A stretch of 64,000 nucleotides of DNA from VRUE01 sp963704545 (lineage in GTDB: Bacteria > Actinomycetota > Thermoleophilia > Solirubrobacterales > 70-9), in assembly GCA_963704545.1 (NCBI GenBank), contig OY969915.1, positions 1,798,001 to 1,862,000 on the forward strand, given 5' to 3'. A program made the position numbers and the translations under genes. The first letter of the stretch is position 1. Each line of letters opens with the position of its first letter. The notes beneath the pieces were generated by a model, which saw only the letters and a list, made by a program, of their open reading frames with translations, searched no databases and was not told the origin of the DNA. Shown piece by piece: positions 53,481-60,894 of the stretch.

Positions 53481-54189
53481 CAGAGCCCTCCGGCATGGCG
53501 AGCGACGATATCCGCTCGGCGCAAATTGCGGCCACGGCGGCGACGTTGAGCGACTCGGCCCCCTCCGGGCGCAGGGGGATCGTCACCTGCGCATCGCAGG
53601 CCGCGAGCACCTCGTCCGGCAACCCCTCGCGCTCGGCGCCGAGGCAGAGCGTCCCCGCGCCCCGCAGGGCGGAGAGGCCCTCGCCGCCGTGGGCGACCAG
53701 CGCAACCCGGGGCACCGGCGTAGCGGCGACGTCGGCCCGCGCCACGGCCTGGGCGAAGATCGAGCCCATGCTCGCCCGCACCGCCTTCGGCGAGAAGGGG
53801 TCGGCACAACCCGGTCCGAGCACAACCGGGCCGTCGAGGAGGGCATGCGCGGTGCGCACGATCGTGCCGACGTTGCCGGGGTCGGCGACCCCGTGCAGGT
53901 AGAGGCAGGGCGAGCCGCCCGGCTCGGCCCAGCGCTGCGGCCAGACCGCGATCGCCCGAGTCCCCGAGCCGAGCGTGGAGACCTCGGCGAGGAGGTCGGG
54001 CTCGACCTCCTCACCGCCGAGCCCGCTGCCGGCCGCCGCGAGCAGGAAGCGCGGCTCGACCCCGGCCGCCAGCCCCGCCTCGACCAGGTCCTCGCCCTCG
54101 GTGACGAACGCGGATTCGCGCTCGCGGTGCTTGCGGTCGCGCAGCTTGCGAACCAGCTTCAGCTTCTCGTTTTGCGGGCTCTCGATCAT
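53470..54189 (-). CDS. SpoU/TrmH-family RNA 2'-O-methyltransferase
   Basis: It has 239 residues. An N-terminal RNA-binding part (ESPQNEKLKLVRKLRDRKHRE) is followed by the SPOUT knot: LHGVADPGNVGTIVRTA, LGAEREGLPDE and IPLRPEGAESLNVAAVAAI. The probable target is 23S rRNA (TsnR/RlmB-like), which the sequence cannot settle. ATG chosen from the family N-terminus. First gene of the long phe-arg run; a strong terminator lies between it and rplT, so it must have its own promoter in the 50 bp upstream. Confidence 0.86.
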   Translation of the reverse strand: MIESPQNEKLKLVRKLRDRKHRERESAFVTEGEDLVEAGLAAGVEPRFLLAAAGSGLGGEEVEPDLLAEVSTLGSGTRAIAVWPQRWAEPGGSPCLYLHGVADPGNVGTIVRTAHALLDGPVVLGPGCADPFSPKAVRASMGSIFAQAVARADVAATPVPRVALVAHGGEGLSALRGAGTLCLGAEREGLPDEVLAACDAQVTIPLRPEGAESLNVAAVAAICAERISSLAMPEGSDGN

Positions 54190-54241
54190 CTGGTGCGGTG
54201 ACGGTGGTGGTCTTCGTTTCTCCGGTTTCTTCTTCTGGAAC

Positions 54242-54268
54242 AAAAAAACGGGCCGTGGTGACGGCCCG
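54242..54268 (-). terminator. Intrinsic terminator of rplT
   Basis: On the minus strand CGGGCCGT and ACGGCCCG pair around a 4-nt loop and are followed by seven T. It lies 27 bp after the rplT stop. The clearest minus-strand terminator in the window. Confidence 0.93.
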
Positions 54269-54295
54269 CCCGGGAAAGTGGAGTCTTGGCTGCGG

Positions 54296-54655
54296 CTAGG
54301 CGGCCGCACCCTCCCGGGCCAACTCCACGAATCGGCGGAACGCATCGCGGTCGTTGACCGCGATCTCGGCGAGCATCTTGCGGTTCACCTCGACGCCGGC
54401 CCCGTTGAGGCCGTGGATCAGTTCGGAGTAGCTCATGCCCTCCAGCCGCGCCGCGGCGTTGATCCGGGTGATCCAGAGCCGGCGGAACTCGCGCTTGCGG
54501 TTACGCCGGTCCCGGTAGGCGTACATCCCCGACCGCTGCACCTGCTCTTTGGCGAAACGGTAGGAGGAGTGCTTGCGCCCGAAGTAGCCCTTCGCTTCCT
54601 TGAGGACCTTGCGGCGCTTCTTGCGCGCGTGGACGGAGCGCTTGACGCGGCTCAC
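54296..54655 (-). CDS. rplT: 50S ribosomal protein L20
   Basis: It has 119 residues: VKRSVHARKKRRKVLKEAKG, then RLWITRINAAARLEGMSYSELIHGL, the L20 signature, with KMLAEIAVNDRDAF at the end. GTG start overlaps the rpmI stop by 4 nt. It binds 23S rRNA and is needed early in 50S assembly. Confidence 0.98.
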   Translation of the reverse strand: MSRVKRSVHARKKRRKVLKEAKGYFGRKHSSYRFAKEQVQRSGMYAYRDRRNRKREFRRLWITRINAAARLEGMSYSELIHGLNGAGVEVNRKMLAEIAVNDRDAFRRFVELAREGAAA

Positions 54656-54852
54656 TTGGTACCTCCGAGGAGGTGGCGCACCGACTTGACGTCGGACGGT
54701 GCGATCTCCACCGGGCGTGCCATCCGCCGCTTGCGCTTCGGCGACTTCTTCTCGAGGATGTGGCTCGAGTACGCACGCCGACCGCGCAGCTTGCCCGTCG
54801 CGGTCTTGCGGAAGCGCTTCTTGGCGCCGGAGTGAGTTTTCATCTTGGGCAT
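54652..54852 (-). CDS. rpmI: 50S ribosomal protein L35
   Basis: It has 66 residues, PKMKTHSGAKKRFRKTATGK at the start, very basic, the usual length. Translationally coupled to rplT. In most bacteria infC is directly upstream; here an oppositely oriented epimerase gene lies between them, so rpmI-rplT must have a separate promoter in the 87-bp divergent gap. Confidence 0.97.
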   Translation of the reverse strand: MPKMKTHSGAKKRFRKTATGKLRGRRAYSSHILEKKSPKRKRRMARPVEIAPSDVKSVRHLLGGTK

Positions 54853-54939
54853 CGGGACCGCTATTGAAGCAGACGGGCGCCCTTCGGTGCAGGCACTCTT
54901 CGTGGCTGGCGGGCGGGGCGCAGAGTACTGTGGCGCCCG

Positions 54940-56010
54940 ATGCGCATCGTCTACGTGGTCGGAACGCGACCGAACTTCGTCAAGACGGCCCCGGTGATCG
55001 GTGCCCTGCGGGAGCGGCTGCCCGAGGGGCGCCACGTGCTCGTCCACACCGGCCAGCACTACGACCGCCCGATGTCGGAGGTCTTCCTCGAGGAGCTGGG
55101 CGTACCCGCGCCCGACCACATGCTCGAGGTCGGCTCGGGCAGCCACGCGCAGCAGACGGCACGCGTGATGGAGCGACTGGAGCCGGTGCTGGCGGAGGAG
55201 CGCCCCGACCTGGTGATCGTGCCCGGCGACGTCAACTCGACCGTGGCGGCGGCGCTGACCGCGGCGAAGATGGGGATCCCCGTCGCCCACGTCGAGTCGG
55301 GCCTGCGCAGCTTCGACCGCACGATGCCCGAGGAGCTGAACCGGATCGTCACCGACCAGCTCTCCGACCAGCTTTTCCTGCACTGCCAGGACGCCGTGGA
55401 CAACCTGCGCGCCGAGGGGATCGCCGAGGAGCGCATGCACCTCGTCGGCAACACGATGATCGACACGCTGGTGGCGCTCGAGGACCGCTTCCGGGCGGCC
55501 GGGACGGCAGGACGACTTGGGGTTGAGCCGGGCGAGTACATACTGGTCACCCTCCACCGCCCCGCCCTCGTCGATGGCCCGTTGCTGCCGGAGACGATCG
55601 CGCAGCTGGCCGCTCTGGCTCGCGAGATGCCCGTCGTCTTCCCGGTCCACCCCCGCACGCGGAAGATGATGGAGGCAGTCGAGTCCGAGCACCCCGGCCT
55701 GCTGCTCTGCGAGCCGCTCGGCTACCTCGACTTCCTCTCCCTGCTCGCCGACGCTCGCGCGGCCCTCACCGATTCCGGCGGCATCCAGGAGGAGACGACC
55801 TACCTCGGAATCCCCTGCTTCACCCTGCGCGACAACACCGAGCGCCCAATCACGATCACCGCCGGAACCAACACCCTCCTGGGCCTAGACCCCGCCGCGA
55901 TAGCTCAAATCCCCCAAGCTCTAGCCCAGCGCCCGGCAGAGAGGCCCAACCCACCGCCCCTCTGGGACGGCCAAGCCTCAGAACGAATCGCGGACATCGT
56001 CGCGTCGTGA
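54940..56010 (+). CDS. wecB: UDP-N-acetylglucosamine 2-epimerase (non-hydrolysing)
   Basis: Interconverts UDP-GlcNAc and UDP-ManNAc for envelope polysaccharides. It has 356 residues. GTRPNFVKTAPVI, HTGQHYDRPMSEVF, PGDVNSTVAAALTAA, HVESGLRSFDRTMPEELNR, FPVHPRTRK and TDSGGIQEETTYLGIPC cover the active site. TACTGT lies 8 nt before the ATG (leaderless type). It is inserted, on the opposite strand, between rpmI and infC, and ends in a palindrome shared with infC. Confidence 0.94.
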   Translation: MRIVYVVGTRPNFVKTAPVIGALRERLPEGRHVLVHTGQHYDRPMSEVFLEELGVPAPDHMLEVGSGSHAQQTARVMERLEPVLAEERPDLVIVPGDVNSTVAAALTAAKMGIPVAHVESGLRSFDRTMPEELNRIVTDQLSDQLFLHCQDAVDNLRAEGIAEERMHLVGNTMIDTLVALEDRFRAAGTAGRLGVEPGEYILVTLHRPALVDGPLLPETIAQLAALAREMPVVFPVHPRTRKMMEAVESEHPGLLLCEPLGYLDFLSLLADARAALTDSGGIQEETTYLGIPCFTLRDNTERPITITAGTNTLLGLDPAAIAQIPQALAQRPAERPNPPPLWDGQASERIADIVAS

Positions 56011-56081
56011 GGGCGCCGGGGGTGAGGTCCCCCGGGAACTCCCGGCGAAGCCGGCCCGGGGGACCTCACCCCCGGCGCCCT
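56010..56081. terminator. Long palindrome between convergent wecB and infC
   Basis: Perfect 27-bp arms (56010-56036 and 56055-56081; outer ends AGGGCGCCGGGGGTG and CACCCCCGGCGCCCT) with an 18-nt loop. It begins at the last base of the wecB stop and ends 3 bp before the infC stop, so it probably ends transcription in both directions. Confidence 0.78.
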
Positions 56082-56083
56082 GG

Positions 56084-56779
56084 CTAAGCCGCAGCGTCGT
56101 CAGCCGATTGCTCGGCAGCGTCGTCAGCCGGTTTCTCGGCAGCGTCGTCAGCCGGTTTCTCGGCAGCGTCGTCAGCCGGTTTCTCGGCAGCGTCGTCAGC
56201 CGGTTTCTCGGCAGCGTCCTCGCCTTTAGCCGCCTCTTTCCCGGGCGCCAGCAACATGCTCATGTTGCGCCCTTCCTGCAGCGGCTGCGACTCGATCACG
56301 GCGAGTCCGTCGAGGTCCTCGTAGAGCTTTTGCAGCAGCGCCCTCCCCCGCTCGGGATGTGCCTGCTCGCGGCCGCGGAACATGATCGTGACCTTGACCT
56401 TGTCCTGGTGGCGGAGGAAGCGCTCAACGTGGCCCTTCTTGGTTTCGTAATCGTGCTGGGCGATCTTCGGACGCAGCTTGATCTCGCGGATGTTGACCTG
56501 CTGCTGGTGCTTGCGGGCCTGCTTCTGCTTCTGCTCCTGCTCGTACTTGTACTTCGAGTAGTCGAGCAGGCGGGTGACCGGGGGTTTCGAGCCGGGGGCG
56601 ACCTCGACCAGGTCGAGGTCGGCGTCCTGGGCGCGTTTCAGCGCATCGGCGATCTCGACGATGCCGAGCTGCTCCCCGTCGGCTCCGATCAGACGGACCT
56701 TGGGTACGCGGATCCGCTCGTTGATCCGAGTCGTGTCGCGCTCTGGTGGGCGCCGGTCGAACCTACGCGGGACCGGCAC
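56084..56779 (-). CDS. infC: Translation initiation factor IF-3 with repetitive C-terminal tail
   Basis: It has 231 residues, longer than the usual 170-200. RINERIRVPKVRLIGADGEQLG opens the N-domain, LVEVAPGSKPPVTRLLDYSKYKYE the linker, and VKVTIMFRGREQAHPERG the C-domain. After LAPGKEAAKGE come five units of AEKPADDA (last one AEQSADDA), a strongly acidic tail. A GTG at 56779 is taken; infC often uses rare starts, so this is not certain. TATACT at 56884-56889 (minus strand) is a possible -10 box about 100 nt upstream. Confidence 0.95.
   Translation of the reverse strand: MPVPRRFDRRPPERDTTRINERIRVPKVRLIGADGEQLGIVEIADALKRAQDADLDLVEVAPGSKPPVTRLLDYSKYKYEQEQKQKQARKHQQQVNIREIKLRPKIAQHDYETKKGHVERFLRHQDKVKVTIMFRGREQAHPERGRALLQKLYEDLDGLAVIESQPLQEGRNMSMLLAPGKEAAKGEDAAEKPADDAAEKPADDAAEKPADDAAEKPADDAAEQSADDAAA
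56094..56213 (-). repeat. Five tandem 24-bp repeats in the 3' end of infC
   Basis: Units of 24 bp at 56094, 56118, 56142, 56166 and 56190. The last four are identical and the first differs at a few bases. They code for the acidic octapeptide repeats and keep the reading frame, so copy number can change without frameshift. Confidence 0.93.
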
Positions 56780-56921
56780 TATCGAAGAGTGTCGTCGAGC
56801 TTCAAGAGGACGAGAGGTAGAGGTGCGGGCACGGGACGCTCAGCGGCGCGAGGTCTTTTGCGTGCCTGCGATCAAGTGTCCGGAGTATAGACAGAGGCGG
56901 CGGCGTAGGCCAGCGCATGGC

Positions 56922-58859
56922 TCACGAGGGCTCGCTCTCGGCACGGGTGCGAGCCGTGAACTCCACCGCCGACATCGCCCCCAGCTCGCCCTGCTCGTGC
57001 GAGCGGACAGCCACCGCCCCGGCCTCCTGCTCGCGGTCGCCGACGACGAGCATGTACGGGTAGCGGCCGAGCTCGGCGTCGCGGATCTTCTTGCCGACCG
57101 ACTCCGAGCGGGTGTCGATCTCGACCCGCACGCCTGCCGCGCGCAGCTCGGCGACGACACGCTCGGCGTACTCGCTGTGGCGGTCGGAGACCGGCAGGAC
57201 GATCGCCTGAACCGGCGCAAGCCAGACCGGGAAACGGCCGGCGTAGTGCTCGATCAGGATCCCGGCGAAGCGCTCCATCGAGCCGAGCAGGGCACGGTGG
57301 ATCATCACCGGACGGTGGCTGGCGTCGTCGGCGCCGACGTAGCTGAGCTCGAAGCGCTCGGGCATCTGGAAGTCGAGCTGGCAGGTGCCGCACTGCCAGG
57401 AGCGACCGAGCGCGTCGGTGACGTGGAAGTCGATCTTCGGCCCGTAGAAGGCCCCGTCGCCGGGGTTGAGCTCGTACTCGCGCCCCTGGCGATCCAGCGC
57501 CTCGGTCAGCGCCGCCTCGGCCTTGGCCCACTGCTCCTCGGAGCCCATCGACTTCTCCGGCCGCGTGGAGAGCTCGACCCGCACGTCCTCGAAGCCGAAG
57601 CGCGCGTAGAGCTCGTCGATCGCCTCGCAGATGTCGGCGACCTCGTCGGCGATCTGCTCCTCGGTGCAGTAGACGTGGGCGTCGTCCTGGGTGAAGGCGC
57701 GGACGCGCAGCAGGCCGTGCAGGACGCCCTCACGCTCGTTGCGCGAGACGCGGCCGAACTCGGCCAGGCGCAGCGGCAGCTCGCGGTAGGAGTGGCGCTC
57801 GGAGTCGAAGACGAGGCAGGCGCCGGGGCAGTTCATCGGCCGCAGCGCCAGGCGGCGCTCGTCTGACTGCATGAAGTACATGTCGTCGCGGTAGTTGTCC
57901 CAGTGCCCGGAGCGGTGCCAGAGCTCCTCGTCGAGCACCTGGGGTGTGGCGATCTCCCTGTAGCCGCGCTTGCGCAGCTGGGCCTGGACCTGGTCCTCGA
58001 TCAGGTGCAGGAGGGTGGTCCCGTTGGGCAGCCAGAAGGGCATCCCGGGCGACTCTTCGCGCAGCATGAAGATGCCGAGCTGGGGACCGAGCCGGCGGTG
58101 GTCGCGCGCCTTGGCCTGCTCGATCAGCTCCAGGTGGGCGGCGAGGTCCTTCTTCGAGAAGAAGGCGGTGCCGTAGATCCGGGTCAGCATCGGGCGCTTC
58201 TCGTCGCCGCGCCAGTAGGCGCCGGCGAGGGAGCTGAGCTTGATCGCCTTGATCCGCCCGGTCGAGGGGCCGTGCGGGCCACGGCAGAGATCCTCGAAGG
58301 GCCCGTTGCGGTAGAGCGAGACGGTCTCGACGCCTTCGCCGGAGATCAGGTCGCGGATCAGCTCGACCTTGTAGTCCTCGCCCTGCCCTTCGAAGATCTC
58401 GATCGCCTCGGAGACCGGCACGTCGCGGCGCTCGAAGGCCTCGTCGGCCTCGATGTGAATCCGCATCGCCGCCTCGATCTTCTCCAGGTCGGCGTCGGTG
58501 ACCTTGACGTCCTCGGGGAAGTCGAAGTCGTAGTAGAAGCCGTTCTCGATCGCCGGCCCGATCGTCACCTTGGTCCCGGGGAATAGCTCCTGCACCGCCT
58601 CGGCCATCACGTGGGCGGCGTCATGGCGGATCAGGTCCAGCGCCGCGGGGTCGCGGTCGGTGAGGATCGCGATCCCGGCCCCGTCCGGGAGCGGCGCCGA
58701 GAGGTCGCGCAGCTCCCCGTCGACACGGATCGCCAGCGCGGCCTTGGCCAAGCCGGGACCGATCGCCGCGGCGGCATCGGCCCCGGAGGCGCCGTCGGGC
58801 AGCTCCAGCGGCGTCCCGTCGGGCAGTTTGACCGTGATCTTTCGCGTAGCGGCCTCGAT
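56922..58859 (-). CDS. thrS: Threonyl-tRNA synthetase, apparently starting at ATC
   Basis: Class II synthetase with editing domain, about 645 residues. It has a TGS domain (ITVKLPDGTPLELPDG), the editing HxxxH region (HDAAHVMAEA), zinc ligands in RPMNCPGACL, DDAHVYC and VMIHRALLGS, and a C-terminal anticodon domain. The first ordinary start codon is a TTG at 58751, which would delete most of the TGS domain. Upstream the frame encodes the complete TGS domain and closes at a TAG just before an ATC. TAGCAT stands exactly 6 nt before this ATC, so a leaderless AUC start is proposed. Confidence 0.9.
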   Translation of the reverse strand: MEAATRKITVKLPDGTPLELPDGASGADAAAAIGPGLAKAALAIRVDGELRDLSAPLPDGAGIAILTDRDPAALDLIRHDAAHVMAEAVQELFPGTKVTIGPAIENGFYYDFDFPEDVKVTDADLEKIEAAMRIHIEADEAFERRDVPVSEAIEIFEGQGEDYKVELIRDLISGEGVETVSLYRNGPFEDLCRGPHGPSTGRIKAIKLSSLAGAYWRGDEKRPMLTRIYGTAFFSKKDLAAHLELIEQAKARDHRRLGPQLGIFMLREESPGMPFWLPNGTTLLHLIEDQVQAQLRKRGYREIATPQVLDEELWHRSGHWDNYRDDMYFMQSDERRLALRPMNCPGACLVFDSERHSYRELPLRLAEFGRVSRNEREGVLHGLLRVRAFTQDDAHVYCTEEQIADEVADICEAIDELYARFGFEDVRVELSTRPEKSMGSEEQWAKAEAALTEALDRQGREYELNPGDGAFYGPKIDFHVTDALGRSWQCGTCQLDFQMPERFELSYVGADDASHRPVMIHRALLGSMERFAGILIEHYAGRFPVWLAPVQAIVLPVSDRHSEYAERVVAELRAAGVRVEIDTRSESVGKKIRDAELGRYPYMLVVGDREQEAGAVAVRSHEQGELGAMSAVEFTARTRAESEPS

Positions 58860-58902
58860 CCGGCCATGCTACCCACGCCCGCCCAGGCCCACCCAACCCA
58901 AT

Positions 58903-59016
58903 GCGGTCGCACTTTCCGCCGCTATCCGACGGGAAGTGCGACATCGAGGGATAGGAGCGCCTCAAATGCCGATGCGGTCGCGGTAACTGCCGCATACCGG
59001 CGGAAAGTGCGACCGC
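58903..59016. repeat. Two inverted B-like palindromes between thrS and a membrane protein gene
   Basis: Outer 19-bp arms are perfect (58903-58921 and 58998-59016; GCGGTCGCACTTTCC and its complement). Each half also folds on itself: left half GTCGCACTTTCCG with CGGGAAGTGCGAC (58906-58942), right half similarly. The pattern CGGTnCGCn...CTAT resembles element B. The right end touches the stop codon of the membrane protein gene. Confidence 0.72.
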
Positions 59017-60827
59017 TATCGGGGAGGGGCTTGGCGGACGGCGATTTGGGGACAGGGGCTCTGGCCGGAAGCCGCTGCGGTGACTTCCCAGAGGACGTAT
59101 GGGAGTGCGACTCGCCTAATCCGCAGACCCGGGAAGGGGGCCTGGCTGGGCTTGGATTCCGTGACCACGAAGCGGACGCCTGTCGGTGGCCGGCCCCCGG
59201 TGCTGGCGGCGGAGTCGATGCAAACGCGGCCGCCGCGCAACTCCCAGGCGATGTACGGGGTGCCGTGTTCGTCCTCCAACAGCTGCTTCGAGGCCAGCAC
59301 CAGCGTCGGCCCTTCCCCGACCGCGGACCGCAGGCCGGTGAGCGCCGGGCTGTAGGCCGTCGGGCCAACCGGCGCGTTGGCGAGCGCCAGCAGCGAGCAG
59401 CCACCGGCGAGGAGCAGGTACAGCCAGGCAACAGGGCGGCGCAGAAGGGGCAGGACGATGACCAGGGCCGCCAGGGGAGCGCCGATCTCGATCGCCTTGG
59501 CGGCGGTGTACGGCGTGCCGCCTGCCCTGGCCGCCGCGTAGGCGAGCGCCGCGGCGGCGAGGCCGGCGAGGAGGGCCGTCTCGCGGCGGCGCCAGCAGAG
59601 GAAGGCCCCGTAGGCGAGCAGGATCGAGGCGAAGGCGGCGCCGAGGAAGTAGCCGAGGGCGGGGACCGCGCCGTCGCCGGGGCTGAGGCGGAAGTCCCCG
59701 GAGGGCCAGATCCCCAGAGCCTCGAAGGGCGAGACCTGGCCGAAGAGGTTGCCGAGGCCGGGGCCGTTGGGGTCGAAGGTCTCAAACTGCTGGAAGTCGA
59801 TCATCCGGCCGATCTCGGGGGCGATCAGGACGAGGAAGAGAAGAACGGCATAGACAGCCGACCTCACCGCCGCGGGTCCTGTCGCCGCAGGGGACCCACC
59901 GCCCCCTGCGGTCGCTAAAGCGTCCTCGGGGGCGGTCCCCCCTGCGACGCCACCCGCGGACAAGCGGAAGCGACGTACGCCGTACTCCATGAGCGTCCAA
60001 GCTGCTGCAGTCCCGATCAGCCAGATGAGGCCCGGGAAGCTGTAGGTGTAGACGGAGCCCGCCGCTGGGAGGGCAGCTGGGGTGAAGCGGAGGGGGAGCT
60101 GGCGCCAGGCGGGATTTCGGGATGCCTCCCTGAGGGCCAGGACGAAGGCCATGAAGAAGAGGGCTTGCATGGTCTCCTTGAAGGAGCCCTGGGCGAAGTA
60201 GGAGGCGACCATGTAGGTGAGGCCGACGACGAGCGCGGCTGGGATGCGGAGTTGCGCCGGTTCCTCGCGGAAGGCGGTCAGCGCGGTGAGGGACGCGAGG
60301 ACGGCGACGGCGACCGTCAGGCCCGTGAAGCCCTGGACCAGGCCTGTGCCGAGGCCTCCGTGAAGCGCCACGACGATCGCGTGTGGGCCCAGCGGGTAGC
60401 CCTGGTGCAGGAGCTGGGAGCCCTCACCCTGGGCCAGTCGGTCGGTGGCCAGCAGGTGCTGGGACATGTCCGGGTTGAAGCTGGTGCCGAGGATGCCGAA
60501 GTGGCCTTCGGCGACGAAGGGGAGCGCGGTGGCGAGGAGCGCGATCAACGCGACCGGCGCGCCGGTCCGCAGTGCCTCCCCCCCGCCGTCGAGTCGACGC
60601 CAGAGGTAGGCGACCGACGCCACCGAGAGGACCAGGACGGCGACGGCAGACGCCGCACCCTCCCCAGGCAGCCGAACCGTCCCCCAGCAGATCGCGCAGA
60701 GCAACGCCAGCCCCGTGGCGGGAGCCAGCCAGGACCAGCAGCGAACTCCGCAGAGTGCAAGAGCCGCCTGCCCGATCGCCAGCGAGGCGCCGCAGACGGC
60801 CAGCACGGCTGCATAGGTCCCGAACAC
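59016..60827 (-). CDS. Large polytopic membrane protein, probably a glycosyltransferase-like envelope protein
   Basis: It has 603 residues and at least ten hydrophobic segments. The first large loop holds a conserved-looking EGHFGILGTSFNPDMSQHLLATD segment, and the C-terminal 110 residues form a soluble domain. The architecture resembles GT-C proteins but I do not recognise the family. About residues 290-320 (Gly/Ala/Pro-rich, GGVAGGTAPEDALATAGGGG) are encoded by a palindromic element A read antisense and are probably an insertion between helices. GTG start; TAGGCT lies 9 nt upstream. Confidence 0.65.
   Translation of the reverse strand: MFGTYAAVLAVCGASLAIGQAALALCGVRCWSWLAPATGLALLCAICWGTVRLPGEGAASAVAVLVLSVASVAYLWRRLDGGGEALRTGAPVALIALLATALPFVAEGHFGILGTSFNPDMSQHLLATDRLAQGEGSQLLHQGYPLGPHAIVVALHGGLGTGLVQGFTGLTVAVAVLASLTALTAFREEPAQLRIPAALVVGLTYMVASYFAQGSFKETMQALFFMAFVLALREASRNPAWRQLPLRFTPAALPAAGSVYTYSFPGLIWLIGTAAAWTLMEYGVRRFRLSAGGVAGGTAPEDALATAGGGGSPAATGPAAVRSAVYAVLLFLVLIAPEIGRMIDFQQFETFDPNGPGLGNLFGQVSPFEALGIWPSGDFRLSPGDGAVPALGYFLGAAFASILLAYGAFLCWRRRETALLAGLAAAALAYAAARAGGTPYTAAKAIEIGAPLAALVIVLPLLRRPVAWLYLLLAGGCSLLALANAPVGPTAYSPALTGLRSAVGEGPTLVLASKQLLEDEHGTPYIAWELRGGRVCIDSAASTGGRPPTGVRFVVTESKPSQAPFPGLRIRRVALPYVLWEVTAAASGQSPCPQIAVRQAPPR
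59870..59959 (+). repeat. Palindromic element A, copy 3 (inside a membrane protein gene)
   Basis: CCGCGGGT / ACCCGCGG outer arms, TCCTGTC, inner stem CGCAGGGG / CCCCTGCG, second stem ACCGCCCCC / GGGGGCGGT, loop CGGTCGCTAAAGCG and the end GCCACCCGCGG. The host gene reads it on the opposite strand in frame. Confidence 0.88.
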
Positions 60828-60894
60828 GAGGCCGCGAGCCTAGACTGATGCCGTGGCGTTCGTACCTCCCGCCACCTGCTGCGCGCCAGGGACC

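Noticed and set aside
56094..56213. 24-bp direct repeats as a CRISPR array or iteron set.
   Set aside because: Head-to-tail without spacers and inside the infC frame; protein-coding repeats explain them.
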